A stretch of DNA of 22,555 nucleotides, from NCBI RefSeq assembly GCF_901212495.1, contig NZ_CAAKNY010000087.1:3-22557 (forward strand), written 5' to 3'. The DNA is from Collinsella aerofaciens. GTDB taxonomy: Bacteria > Actinomycetota > Coriobacteriia > Coriobacteriales > Coriobacteriaceae. Below the pieces are notes generated by a model that saw only the letters and a program-made list of their open reading frames with translations, did no database searches and was not told the origin of the DNA. Positions 6,824 through 13,764 of this stretch are shown piece by piece. The position numbers and the translations under genes were made by a program. Positions within the stretch are counted from its first letter, which is position 1. Each line of letters opens with the position of its first letter.

Positions 6824-8199
6824 GCGAGCTCCTCTTCAAAGTTATCGATCAGGTTGTTGCCCAGGCGGACGACGGCGGCGCGGGTGCGCTCATCGGTGGC
6901 GGAAAGCGCGGCGTCCTCCAGCTTGGCGCGGATGAACAGATCCTCGGCGGCGTTTTGGTCAAGGCCGCGGCAGGCGAGGTAGAACAGCTGCTCGTCGCGG
7001 ACATGGCCGATGGTGGCGCCGTGGTTGCCGGCGACGTCGTCCTCGTCGCACAGGATGACGGGGACGGTCTTGTTGTCGACGCCCTTGTTGGCCAAAAGCA
7101 CTGTCTCGCGCTCGGTGCCGGTTGCACCCTTGCAGCCGTGCACGAGGTCGATGGTGCCGCGGTAGACCTTCTTGGACGTGCCGGTCAGCACGCCGTTGGC
7201 GTCGATCTCGCACTCGGTCTTGCGGCCGCGGTGGCGCAGCTCGTAGTTGAAGTCGCGCATCTGCTCGCGGGCACCCAGGTAGTCAGTATCGATGGTGACC
7301 TTGGCGGTATCGCCCAGCAGGTCGCCGGCAAGGCCGGTGGCGCTGACACCGGCACCCAGGACGGTGTGCTGTACGTTGACGCGTGCGCCCTCGTCCAGGA
7401 ACAGGCCGGTGTCGTCGAGCGCGATCCAACTGTCGTCGAGCGTCTGCGTGCAGGTCACGTTGACGGTGGCGTACTCGTGAGCGCACACGCGCAGCACGGA
7501 GCCCACGACGCCCTCGCCGGCAACGGGGGAGTCCAGGGCAATATGCAGATCGAGCGTTGCCTGCGGGCGGGCGACGACGTCGATGGCGGCAATCGCAGCC
7601 GCTGTGTCGATGCCACACACGCGCACGGTAGCTGTGACGTGCTGGTATGCGGGTACGTCGATGACGATGCGCTTGGTGGCGTGATCTGCCAGATAGGTGT
7701 AGGCGGCCTCACCCATGCCGGTTTCGAAGGCCTCGGCGGGGGAGAGTTCCTCCTCGAGCTTGATGGCGCCGGCCTGGTAGACGGAGGTGGCGGGCACGTC
7801 GAGCTCGGTCTCGGGTGTGATGCGGGCACGATCGGCGGCGTCGCCGGGGGCAGCGGCTCGGCGCTCGGGGAAGCGCTCGGCCATGGCGTCCATGGCTGCG
7901 TCGAAGGCGTCGGCCGAGCCGGCAAACTGCTCGTCCAAGCCCTCAACCTCAACGGCCTCGGCGGGAGCGGCGGCAAGTTCGTCCGAAAGCTCGAGCTTGG
8001 TCTGGTTCATCTTGAGCCAGCCCCAGGTTGCCGCGGGCATCGCATTCACGCCCCCGATCTCCTGCAGCACGCCGTCTCGGGGCTCCGACCCTCCTCGCGT
8101 ACCTTTAGTACGCGTCGTCGGGCTCGTCGCTCCCGATACGCCGCACTGCAGAAGCTCGGATGACGTAAATGCGTTCGGCATAGCGGTTTCTCTGTTCAT
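6820..8199 (-). CDS. sufD: SufD, SufBCD complex subunit, with an inserted palindrome in its 5' end
   Basis: 459 aa from the start at 8199, which overlaps the sufB stop (TAATG). The recognisable SufD core begins around VNAMPAATWGWLKMN (51-65) and runs to the C-terminal block GNHGATIGHVRDEQLFYLACRG. The latter holds the histidine (H393) expected in the SufB-SufD interface where the cluster forms. Residues of about 9-53 are encoded by the palindrome at 8041-8173 and have no SufD character (SGATSPTTRTKGTRGGSEP). From the in-frame ATG at 8040 the product would be 406 aa, close to the normal SufD length, and GGAGATCGGGGGC or the GTG at 8049 could support internal initiation. So either a tail of about 50 aa is added or translation restarts. 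SufD scaffolds cluster assembly with SufB and the ATPase SufC. Confidence 0.93.
   Translation of the reverse strand: MNRETAMPNAFTSSELLQCGVSGATSPTTRTKGTRGGSEPRDGVLQEIGGVNAMPAATWGWLKMNQTKLELSDELAAAPAEAVEVEGLDEQFAGSADAFDAAMDAMAERFPERRAAAPGDAADRARITPETELDVPATSVYQAGAIKLEEELSPAEAFETGMGEAAYTYLADHATKRIVIDVPAYQHVTATVRVCGIDTAAAIAAIDVVARPQATLDLHIALDSPVAGEGVVGSVLRVCAHEYATVNVTCTQTLDDSWIALDDTGLFLDEGARVNVQHTVLGAGVSATGLAGDLLGDTAKVTIDTDYLGAREQMRDFNYELRHRGRKTECEIDANGVLTGTSKKVYRGTIDLVHGCKGATGTERETVLLANKGVDNKTVPVILCDEDDVAGNHGATIGHVRDEQLFYLACRGLDQNAAEDLFIRAKLEDAALSATDERTRAAVVRLGNNLIDNFEEELA
8041..8173. repeat. Imperfect palindrome of about 133 bp inserted in the 5' end of sufD
   Basis: The left arm, 8041-8102, begins CGCATTCACG, contains CTGCAG and ends CGCGTAC. 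The right arm, 8108-8173, read in reverse begins CGCATTTACG, contains CTGCAG at the matching place and ends CGCGTAC. By hand alignment about three quarters of positions pair, with several bulges; the inner 7 bp around the loop CTTTA are perfect. On RNA it would form one long hairpin between the sufB stop and the sufD core. It keeps the sufD frame open. It looks like a MITE/REP-type insertion fixed in the gene. Confidence 0.75.
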
Positions 8200-9611
8200 T
8201 ATCCGATCGCTCCTTCCATCTCGAGCTTGATCAGGTTGTTCATCTCGACGGCGTACTCAAGCGGCAGCTCTTTGGAGACCGGGTTGGCAAAGCCGTTGAC
8301 GATCATGGTGCGGGCCTCTTCCTCCGAGATACCACGGCTCATCAGGTAGAACACCTTGTCGTCGCCGATACGGCCGATGGTGGCCTCGTGGCCGATGTCG
8401 ACATTCTTGGCGCGGATGTCCATGGCGGGGATGGTATCGGAGCGGCTTTGGTCGTCGAGCATCAGCGACTGGCAGCTCACGGTTGCCTTGGAGCCCTCGG
8501 CCTTGGGCGTGGCCACGATAGAGCTGCGGAAGGTCTGGATGCCGCCGCTCTTGGAGATGCCCTTGGTCTCGACGGTCGCCGAGGTCTCGGGCGCGTTGAG
8601 CACGACTTTGCAGCCGGTGTCGAGGTTCTGGCCGGCGCCGGCAAAGGTGATGCCGGTAAAGCTCGAGCGAGCGCGGCGGCCGTTGAGCACACTCATGGGG
8701 TAGAGATAGCCCACGTGACTGCCGAAGGAGCCGCTGATCCATTCGATGTCGCCGTCCTCGTCCACGCGCGCACGCTTGGTGTTGAGGTTGTACATGTTTT
8801 TGGACCAGTTTTCGATGGTCGAGTAGCGCAGGTGTGCGCGCTTGCCCACAAAGAGCTCGACGGCACCGGCATGGAGGTTGGCCACGTTGTACTTGGGCGC
8901 GGAGCAGCCCTCGATAAAGTGCAGGTCGGCGTCGTCCTCGACGATGATGAGCGTGTGTTCAAACTGGCCGGCGCCCTTAGCGTTAAGGCGGAAGTAGCTC
9001 TGCAGCGGGAAGTCGAGCTTGGTGCCCTTGGGCACGTAGACAAAGGAGCCGCCCGACCACACGGCGCCGTGCAGGGCCGCAAACTTGTGATCGGTGGGCG
9101 GGATGAGCGTCATAAACTTCTCGTGGATGAGCGGCTCCCACTGCGGATCGTGCAGGGCCTCCTCGATGCCGGAGTAGACGATACCCATCTTGGACGCGGT
9201 GTCCTGCATGTTGTGGTAGACGAGCTCGGAGTCGTACTGCGCGCCGACGCCTGCCAGGTAGCTGCGCTCGGCCTCGGGAATGCCCAGGCGCTCAAAGGTG
9301 TTCTTGATGTCGTCGGGCACCGACTCCCAGTCATGCCTTTGGTCGGTGTTGGGCTTGACGTAGGTGACGATGTTGTCCATGTCCAGGCCCTCGATGGAGG
9401 GACCCCACGTCGGATCCGGGAAACGGTTAAAGATTTCGAGGGACTTGAGGCGCAGGTCGAGCATCCACTGCGGCTCGTCCTTCTTGGCGCTGATCTCGCG
9501 CACGATGTCGGGCGTGATGCCGGCGTCGAGGCGCTCGAAACCCTCCTCGCCATAGGTGAAGTCGTAGAGGCTGCGGTCGATGTCCGCGACCTCGGTGCGG
9601 TTCTTGGTCAT
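8199..9611 (-). CDS. sufB: SufB, Fe-S cluster assembly scaffold subunit
   Basis: 470 aa, the full family length. Landmarks are WSGGSFVYVPKG (185-196), GCSAPKYN (235-242), and the C-terminal block with C380 (TVSCQSLML), where E. coli SufB has the essential Cys405. This is followed by DIGHEATIGRIGDDKVFYLMSRGISEEEA with H408. SufB with SufD and SufC forms the cytoplasmic complex on which new clusters are built. It starts 12 nt after the sufC stop; the Shine-Dalgarno AAAGGGG includes the last base of that stop. It ends overlapping the sufD start by one nucleotide. Identity is certain from these motifs and from the operon. Confidence 0.98.
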   Translation of the reverse strand: MTKNRTEVADIDRSLYDFTYGEEGFERLDAGITPDIVREISAKKDEPQWMLDLRLKSLEIFNRFPDPTWGPSIEGLDMDNIVTYVKPNTDQRHDWESVPDDIKNTFERLGIPEAERSYLAGVGAQYDSELVYHNMQDTASKMGIVYSGIEEALHDPQWEPLIHEKFMTLIPPTDHKFAALHGAVWSGGSFVYVPKGTKLDFPLQSYFRLNAKGAGQFEHTLIIVEDDADLHFIEGCSAPKYNVANLHAGAVELFVGKRAHLRYSTIENWSKNMYNLNTKRARVDEDGDIEWISGSFGSHVGYLYPMSVLNGRRARSSFTGITFAGAGQNLDTGCKVVLNAPETSATVETKGISKSGGIQTFRSSIVATPKAEGSKATVSCQSLMLDDQSRSDTIPAMDIRAKNVDIGHEATIGRIGDDKVFYLMSRGISEEEARTMIVNGFANPVSKELPLEYAVEMNNLIKLEMEGAIG

Positions 9612-9623
9612 TGCGTCGCCCCT

Positions 9624-10424
9624 TTACGCCTGCTGCTCGGCAGAGGCGGCCTCGGCCTGGGCGCGCTGCTCGGCGGCTTCGCGCTCGAAGCTCTCAAAGC
9701 CGTTCTTGTCGATCCAAGGAATCAGCGAGGCATCGTCCTCGCGCACGATGTGGCCCTTGACCATAACGTGGACGCGGTCGACATCCAGGTGCTCCAGGAT
9801 ACGCGTGTTGTGCGTGATGATGAGCATGGAGCCGTCGCAGCTCTTGCGGTAGGCGTCCATGCCGTGGCTGACGGTGGAAAGCGCGTCGACGTCCAGGCCG
9901 GAGTCGGTTTCGTCCAGGATGGCGAGCTTGGGCTGCAGCAGCAGAAGCTGGAGCATCTCGACCTTCTTTTTCTCGCCGCCCGAGAAGCCCACGCCCAGCT
10001 CACGGTTGAGGTAGGCGGTATCCATGTTGAGCTCGGCCGCGAGCTCCTTGACGCGACGGCGGAACTCCTTGCCCTTCATCTCCAGGCCGGGGCGGCCGGC
10101 GATGCTGGCGCGCAAAAAGCTCGACAGCGGCACGCCGGGGATCTCGACCGGGGCCTGGAAGCTCAGGAACAGGCCGGCGCGCGAGCGCTTGTCGGTGGTG
10201 AGCTCGGTGATGTCCTGGCCATCAAAGACGATGCGGCCGTCGTTGACAGTATAGACGGGGTCGCCCATGACCAGGTGGCCGAGGGTAGACTTGCCGGCGC
10301 CGTTGGGACCCATCAGCACGTGGGTCTCGCCGGCGGCGACGTTGAGGTTGACGTTGTGGAGAATGGTCTTATCGTCCACGGAGGCGGTAAGACCCTCGAT
10401 GGAAAGCAGCGGATTTGCGCTCAT
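9624..10424 (-). CDS. sufC: SufC, ABC-type ATPase of the SUF complex
   Basis: 266 aa. The ATPase motifs are Walker A GPNGAGKST, the signature SGGEKKK and Walker B LAILDETDSGLD, followed by the switch histidine in IITHNTRIL. The ETDSGLD variant is characteristic of SufC. It powers the conformational changes of SufB-SufD; it is not a transporter, and no membrane partner is present. It is the first gene of the operon. The start at 10424 has GAGAGGGAC upstream. The C-terminal tail (EREAAEQRAQAEAASAEQQA) is a short charged, alanine-rich extension. Confidence 0.98.
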   Translation of the reverse strand: MSANPLLSIEGLTASVDDKTILHNVNLNVAAGETHVLMGPNGAGKSTLGHLVMGDPVYTVNDGRIVFDGQDITELTTDKRSRAGLFLSFQAPVEIPGVPLSSFLRASIAGRPGLEMKGKEFRRRVKELAAELNMDTAYLNRELGVGFSGGEKKKVEMLQLLLLQPKLAILDETDSGLDVDALSTVSHGMDAYRKSCDGSMLIITHNTRILEHLDVDRVHVMVKGHIVREDDASLIPWIDKNGFESFEREAAEQRAQAEAASAEQQA

Positions 10425-10485
10425 GCTGTCCCTCTCTATATGGTGTACTCATGGGTATGCTAAACCCTAGGAATCTTCTCGGAAT

Positions 10486-10514
10486 AAAGTTACTATGGGT
10501 TTGGCGTTAGTCAA
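10486..10514 (-). promoter_or_regulatory. sufC: Candidate suf operon promoter
   Basis: Read on the minus strand, TTGACT (complement of 10509-10514) is a good -35. About 16-17 bp downstream lies an AT-rich stretch, TAACTTTATT, that can serve as a weak -10. The -35 coincides with CCCTTGACTAA, which itself resembles half of an IscR-type site, so repression by the adjacent Rrf2 protein is plausible. Confidence 0.45.
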
Positions 10515-10518
10515 GGGA

Positions 10519-10543
10519 AAACCCGACTAATCCACTCGACTTT
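10519..10543. promoter_or_regulatory. IscR-like operator in the sufC-rrf2 divergent region
   Basis: The 25-bp segment reads AAACCCGACTAA on the left, then TC, then CACTCGACTTT on the right. Compared by eye with the E. coli type 1 IscR consensus as I remember it (Y-GACT half, A/T-rich centre, AGTC-R half), it agrees at about 21 of 25 positions. It lies just upstream of the presumed suf -35 and upstream of the rrf2 gene. The natural candidate ligand is the Rrf2-family protein encoded at 10646. Confidence 0.5.
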
Positions 10544-10550
10544 TCAGATG

Positions 10551-10581
10551 TGGGACAAAATAACCAGGTTTGTTTGTCCCA
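10551..10581 (-). repeat. 31-bp palindromic element, copy B
   Basis: It begins TGGGACAAAA and ends TTTGTCCCA. Its reverse complement matches copy C at 27 of 31 positions, so copies B and C form an inverted pair with 13 bp between them. Each copy is itself a palindrome (TGGGACAA with TTGTCCCA). Confidence 0.75.
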
Positions 10582-10594
10582 CTTACTTACGATT

Positions 10595-10625
10595 TGGGAC
10601 AAGCACTCCAGGTTATTTTGTCCCA
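10595..10625 (+). repeat. 31-bp palindromic element, copy C
   Basis: It begins TGGGACAAGC and ends ATTTTGTCCCA. It is preceded by GATT, as is copy A. It ends 20 bp before the rrf2 start codon, so it would lie in the promoter or the 5' untranslated region of the regulator. Confidence 0.75.
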
Positions 10626-10645
10626 GGCGCGATGGAAGGGTAGGA

Positions 10646-11077
10646 ATGCTCATCTCTTCTAAGGGCCGCTATGCCCTCCGACTGATGATCTATATTGCAG
10701 CGCTTGGTGATGCCGAGGGCAAGATTGCCCTGCGCGAGGTTGCCGACCGCGAGCGCATTTCGCAGAAGTATCTGGAGCAGCTGGTTCGTCCGCTTATGAA
10801 GGCTGGCCTGCTCAAGAGCGTGCGCGGCAAGGGCGGCGGCTACATGATGGCCAAGGACCCGGCCGAAGTGCGTGCCGGCGATATCCTGCGTGCCGTCGAG
10901 GGCAGCACGGCTCCGGTGGCGTGCGATGGCATTGACAACAGCTGCACCCGCAGTGATCTGTGCTCCACCGTTAAGTTCTGGCGCGGCCTGGACGAGGTCA
11001 TCGAGAAGTACGTCGACGGCGTGACGCTGGCCGACCTAGCCGCCGTCCCCGAGATGAACTTTGATATTAAGCTGTAG
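10646..11077 (+). CDS. Rrf2/IscR-family transcriptional regulator, probable suf repressor
   Basis: 143 aa. The N-terminal winged helix is typical of Rrf2: LISSKGRYALRLMIYIAAL (2-20), then ISQKYLEQLVRPLMKAGLLKSVRGKGGGYMMAKDP (38-72). The cluster-binding loop has three cysteines, C93-x6-C100-x5-C106, like the IscR C-x5-C-x5-C pattern, so it probably holds a [2Fe-2S] cluster and senses Fe-S status. It is divergent from the suf operon with an IscR-like box between them, which points to control of suf and of itself. The start at 10646 follows GGAAGGGTAGGA; an in-frame ATG at 10550 would put the palindromic repeats inside the protein and is rejected. Its stop lies 8 bp before a nucleotidyltransferase gene, so the three downstream-oriented genes may be cotranscribed. 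Confidence 0.92.
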   Translation: MLISSKGRYALRLMIYIAALGDAEGKIALREVADRERISQKYLEQLVRPLMKAGLLKSVRGKGGGYMMAKDPAEVRAGDILRAVEGSTAPVACDGIDNSCTRSDLCSTVKFWRGLDEVIEKYVDGVTLADLAAVPEMNFDIKL

Positions 11078-11085
11078 GGCTGCAA

Positions 11086-11373
11086 ATGACATCTCTCGAC
11101 AATGTGTACAAGCAAATCGGAGTTTTTGCTCGGGAATGTGACGCCGAAAAGGTCGTGCTGTTTGGTTCTCGCGCTCGAGGTGACAACTTGCCTAAGAGCG
11201 ATATTGACATCGCCGTAGCAGGTTGCCAGGATTTCGGCCGGTTGTCATATTTGATCGAGGAACGTCTTGATACTCTTTTAGATGTAGATGTCGTCAATCT
11301 CGACGAGTCCTTATCGCAGCAATTGCTTGATGAAATTGTCAGGGATGGTGTGATTCTGTATGAAAAAGTATGA
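11086..11373 (+). CDS. MntA-like minimal nucleotidyltransferase (antitoxin-type)
   Basis: 95 aa. It carries the MNT motif GS-x10-DxD: G27-S28 in LFGSRARGD, then D39 and D41 in SDIDIAV. A further acidic residue, D68 (DVDVV), completes the catalytic set. In MntA-HepT modules the nucleotidyltransferase AMPylates a tyrosine of the HEPN partner and so neutralises it. It overlaps the downstream HEPN gene by 14 nt, as expected for such pairs. The ribosome-binding site is weak (GTAGGG, overlapping the rrf2 stop). The family assignment is strong; a toxin-antitoxin role here is inferred from the pairing and motifs. Confidence 0.85.
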   Translation: MTSLDNVYKQIGVFARECDAEKVVLFGSRARGDNLPKSDIDIAVAGCQDFGRLSYLIEERLDTLLDVDVVNLDESLSQQLLDEIVRDGVILYEKV

Positions 11374-11779
11374 GAACTTTGTCAGCGCTTTGGTGAATCT
11401 TGAGGATGCGCCCAATCAGGATCTCAACAATGATTTTGTTCAGAGCGGATTGATCAATAAGTTCAATCTTCAATTTGAATTGAGCTGGAAGCTCCTTAAG
11501 CGTCTACTCGAGTATGAGGGCGCCACGCTTGCCGCGTCGGGGTCTCCTCGTGCCATCTTGAAGGAGTCCTACCGATTCTACGACTTTATTGATGAGGCGG
11601 CCTGGCTAGATATGCTCAGAGACCGTAACACGAACGTTCATATTTATGACAACAAGCTCGCTCAAGATTTGATTCAGCGCATCTTGAACGTCTATATCCC
11701 CGCTTTCTCTCAGTTGAGAGACGGGCTGATGGAGCGTTACGGCGAGCTTTTGCTGGCGCCCGACGACCAGTTTGTTTAA
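11360..11779 (+). CDS. HepT/HI0074-like HEPN-family protein, partner of the nucleotidyltransferase
   Basis: 139 aa, all-helical. It has the segment NKFNLQFELSWKLLKRLLEYEG (33-54), typical of HI0074-type nucleotidyltransferase substrate-binding proteins. The HEPN motif R-x4-H-x-Y is seen as R89-NTNV-H94-I-Y96. In HepT toxins this motif makes the RNase site and the tyrosine is the AMPylation target. Other HI0074 relatives are described only as substrate-binding partners, so a toxin role is possible but not shown. The start at 11360 overlaps the nucleotidyltransferase gene by 14 nt, suggesting coupling. Confidence 0.8.
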   Translation: MKKYENFVSALVNLEDAPNQDLNNDFVQSGLINKFNLQFELSWKLLKRLLEYEGATLAASGSPRAILKESYRFYDFIDEAAWLDMLRDRNTNVHIYDNKLAQDLIQRILNVYIPAFSQLRDGLMERYGELLLAPDDQFV

Positions 11780-11823
11780 TTTCCTTAAGATTTCGCGGAG
11801 GGTTGTTGCCGTTTACCGATGGG

Positions 11824-11854
11824 TTGTTGTGCAACAAACGGGGAGCTGTAATAC
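11824..11854 (+). promoter_or_regulatory. Promoter with overlapping inverted repeat, upstream of the surface protein
   Basis: TTGTGC (11827-11832) is followed by 16 bp and TAATAC (11849-11854), a good promoter 53 bp before the start codon. The -35 is embedded in the inverted repeat TTGTTG-TG-CAACAA (11824-11837). The 12-mer TTGTTGTGCAAC recurs at 13629-13640 upstream of the next gene. Confidence 0.5.
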
Positions 11855-11906
11855 TAGTTCTATCTTTGCAAACTGCACTTTAACCACACCAATGCAGGGA
11901 GGATGT

Positions 11907-13562
11907 ATGCAACCCAAGCATTCCGCGATTGTTGCAGGCCTGACACTGGCGCTTTCGTTTGGCGCCGTTGCCGCACCCGCAACCGCTATAGCCGAGGAGC
12001 CCACTCCGGGCGTTGCCTCGGATGCCACCGATATCGATAAGGGCCTGTACATCCAGCAGTCCTTCTCGGGCGTGCTGAGGTCGGTTCAGGGCGTTTCGTT
12101 TGTCAACGTGACTGACGAGATGAAGTACTTTACCAAGTACGAGAGCCACGGCAATTACAACCAGGGTTTTTCGTATGGCGACGGATACAACGCGCTGGGT
12201 TATTACCAGTTCGACCGCCGTTGGTCGCTTATTCCGTTTATGAAGCAGGTCTATAACTACGATTCTGCTAAGTACGGCATGCTTAAGGCTGCAATCGATC
12301 GCGGCAGCGAGATTTCCAACGCAAACAACCCCATGTATGCGAACGGCCAGCTCACCGAGCTGGGCCGCATCGCGCAGGATGCCTTCCTGGGTGCTTACAA
12401 CACCGATCCGGCGGAGTTCTCGGCGCTGCAGGATGCCTATGCGTACAACTCGTACTATGCGGTGACCGAGGCATGGCTCAAGAGCGCTCTTGGCATTGAC
12501 ATCTCCGGCCGCGCCGATTGCGTCAAGGGCATGGTTTGGAGCATTACCAATATGTGCGGCACCGGTGGCTGCCAGGACTTTTTCCGCTGGGCAAATCTTT
12601 CCAACAACATGACCGACCGCGAGTTTGTGACGGCGCTTTCCAACAGCGTTGTCAATAACGTGGCGCGCAAGTATTCGAGTCAGCCTCAGTACCATGAGGG
12701 ATGGAAGAATCGCTATAAAAACGAGCTCAAGGATTGTCTGGTCTACATTACCGAGGACGAGGCTGCCGCGGCAACGCCTGTGGAGCCTGAACCCACGCCG
12801 GCGCCCGGCCCGAGCATGGCACCTGCCGCTCCCGCTGCGCCGACGCCTGGTACCGATAGCGATGCGGACAATGGCGGCGAGACGGGTGCGCCTTCGACTG
12901 GTGCGGGCAGCGATGATGCCGGTAACGGCGGGGCCGCGTCTGGCGGCGCTGCTTCTGGCGATTCGTCGACTTCTGGCTCCGACGGTGCTACGGATGGCAC
13001 GACATCTGGCTCTACCGATCCGGGCGCTTCCAACGGCGCTGGCGATTCCTCTGCCGATACTGGGACCTCTAACGGTTCTGATTCCTCTAACAGTTCTGGC
13101 TCCGATGCTTCCGGGGACGGTTCGAACGAGGGCACCGATGCTGGCAATTCCTCGACGGAAAGCAAGCCTTCTGCCAGCGAGCAGCTTGGCTCCATGCTGG
13201 GGTCGTCTTTGATGGCGGGCATTAACGGCGCCTCTTCTTCTGATGAGGGAACGTCTGGGCAGGGCTCCGGCTCCCATGCTGACGGTGCTGCCGATGCTTC
13301 TGCCGGTCCGGGTGCGAAACAATCCGACACCGATGCGCAGAAGCCCGGTGACAAGGGCAGCACTACAGCCGCCACAACGACTACCACCACAACCACGACC
13401 AAGGTCTCGGGTGGCAATATGCCCAAGACGGGCGACCTCATCGTGATGGCGAGCCTTGCCAGCGCAAGCTTGGCGACGCTGGGTGCCACGTCCATTGTGA
13501 GTGGCAAGCGCAAGCTTGATCAGCAGAAGAAGTCCGCTGGCGAGGACGGATCCGAGGAGTAA
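11907..13562 (+). CDS. Secreted, sortase-anchored protein with a lysozyme-like domain
   Basis: 551 aa. Residues 1-29 form a signal peptide (hydrophobic core AIVAGLTLALSFGAVAAPA, cleavage probably after AIA). Residues 70-280 are a globular domain: YFTKYESHGNYNQGFSYGDG and ALGYYQFDRRW, with E79 as the candidate catalytic acid of a lysozyme/transglycosylase-like fold, and four cysteines (C205, C217, C222, C277) that may form disulfides. Residues 285-500 are a Pro/Ala- then Ser/Gly/Asp/Thr-rich stalk ending in a run of threonines. MPKTG (505-509), a hydrophobic stretch and KRK form an LPxTG-type sorting signal, unusual in having Met for Leu. The start at 11907 follows AGGGAGG by 4 nt; an in-frame ATG at 11892 lies upstream of that site. 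Peptidoglycan cleavage is likely but not certain. Confidence 0.8.
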   Translation: MQPKHSAIVAGLTLALSFGAVAAPATAIAEEPTPGVASDATDIDKGLYIQQSFSGVLRSVQGVSFVNVTDEMKYFTKYESHGNYNQGFSYGDGYNALGYYQFDRRWSLIPFMKQVYNYDSAKYGMLKAAIDRGSEISNANNPMYANGQLTELGRIAQDAFLGAYNTDPAEFSALQDAYAYNSYYAVTEAWLKSALGIDISGRADCVKGMVWSITNMCGTGGCQDFFRWANLSNNMTDREFVTALSNSVVNNVARKYSSQPQYHEGWKNRYKNELKDCLVYITEDEAAAATPVEPEPTPAPGPSMAPAAPAAPTPGTDSDADNGGETGAPSTGAGSDDAGNGGAASGGAASGDSSTSGSDGATDGTTSGSTDPGASNGAGDSSADTGTSNGSDSSNSSGSDASGDGSNEGTDAGNSSTESKPSASEQLGSMLGSSLMAGINGASSSDEGTSGQGSGSHADGAADASAGPGAKQSDTDAQKPGDKGSTTAATTTTTTTTTKVSGGNMPKTGDLIVMASLASASLATLGATSIVSGKRKLDQQKKSAGEDGSEE

Positions 13563-13598
13563 GTTCCTGGTCGCCTGATAATCTAAGAACTTGGACGG

Positions 13599-13632
13599 GG
13601 TCCGGTGCGGCTGTATCGGGCCCTGTTTTGTT
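13599..13632 (+). terminator. Terminator of the surface protein gene
   Basis: GGGTCCG (13599-13605) pairs with CGGGCCC (13618-13624), including one G-T wobble, around a 12-nt loop, followed by TGTTTTGT. It lies 37 bp after the stop codon at 13562. Confidence 0.65.
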
Positions 13633-13690
13633 GTGCAACGATTCGTTATGCCCCATTGGGGGTTCTTATTGCTGCCGTTGCCCGAAACGC

Positions 13691-13717
13691 TTGCATAACG
13701 AAAACATTTCGTATACA
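13691..13717 (+). promoter_or_regulatory. Candidate promoter with inverted repeat, upstream of the AAA-ATPase-like gene
   Basis: TTGCAT (13691-13696) and TATACA (13712-13717) are separated by 15 bp, a short but usable spacing. The spacer and the first base of the -10 hold the perfect inverted repeat ACGAAA-ACA-TTTCGT (13698-13712), a likely repressor site. The 12-mer shared with the upstream gene's promoter is at 13629-13640. Confidence 0.4.
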
Positions 13718-13764
13718 CCGGTCTTTACAATTGACATCGTGCTGCGTTTTAGGGAGAAGTTACG

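Noticed and set aside
8040..8199. Treating sufD as a pseudogene because of the insertion
   Set aside because: The frame stays open through the palindrome and the SufD core and its key histidine are intact; internal starts also exist.
8388..10463. 691-codon plus-strand open frame opposite sufB and sufC
   Set aside because: It is antisense to genes of certain identity, its composition is Val/Gly/Asp/Ala/Leu-biased as expected from the complementary third-position GC bias, and it has no domain.
10550..10645. N-terminal extension of the Rrf2 regulator from an in-frame ATG at 10550
   Set aside because: It would translate the two palindromic repeats, while the Rrf2 family starts at the MLISSKGRYAL segment, which has its own Shine-Dalgarno.
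11880..13718. 612-codon minus-strand open frame opposite the surface protein
   Set aside because: It spans the signal peptide, domain and stalk of a well-supported gene in antisense and is rich in Arg/Ile/Gly typical of reverse-frame translation of a Ser/Gly/Ala/Asp-rich stretch.
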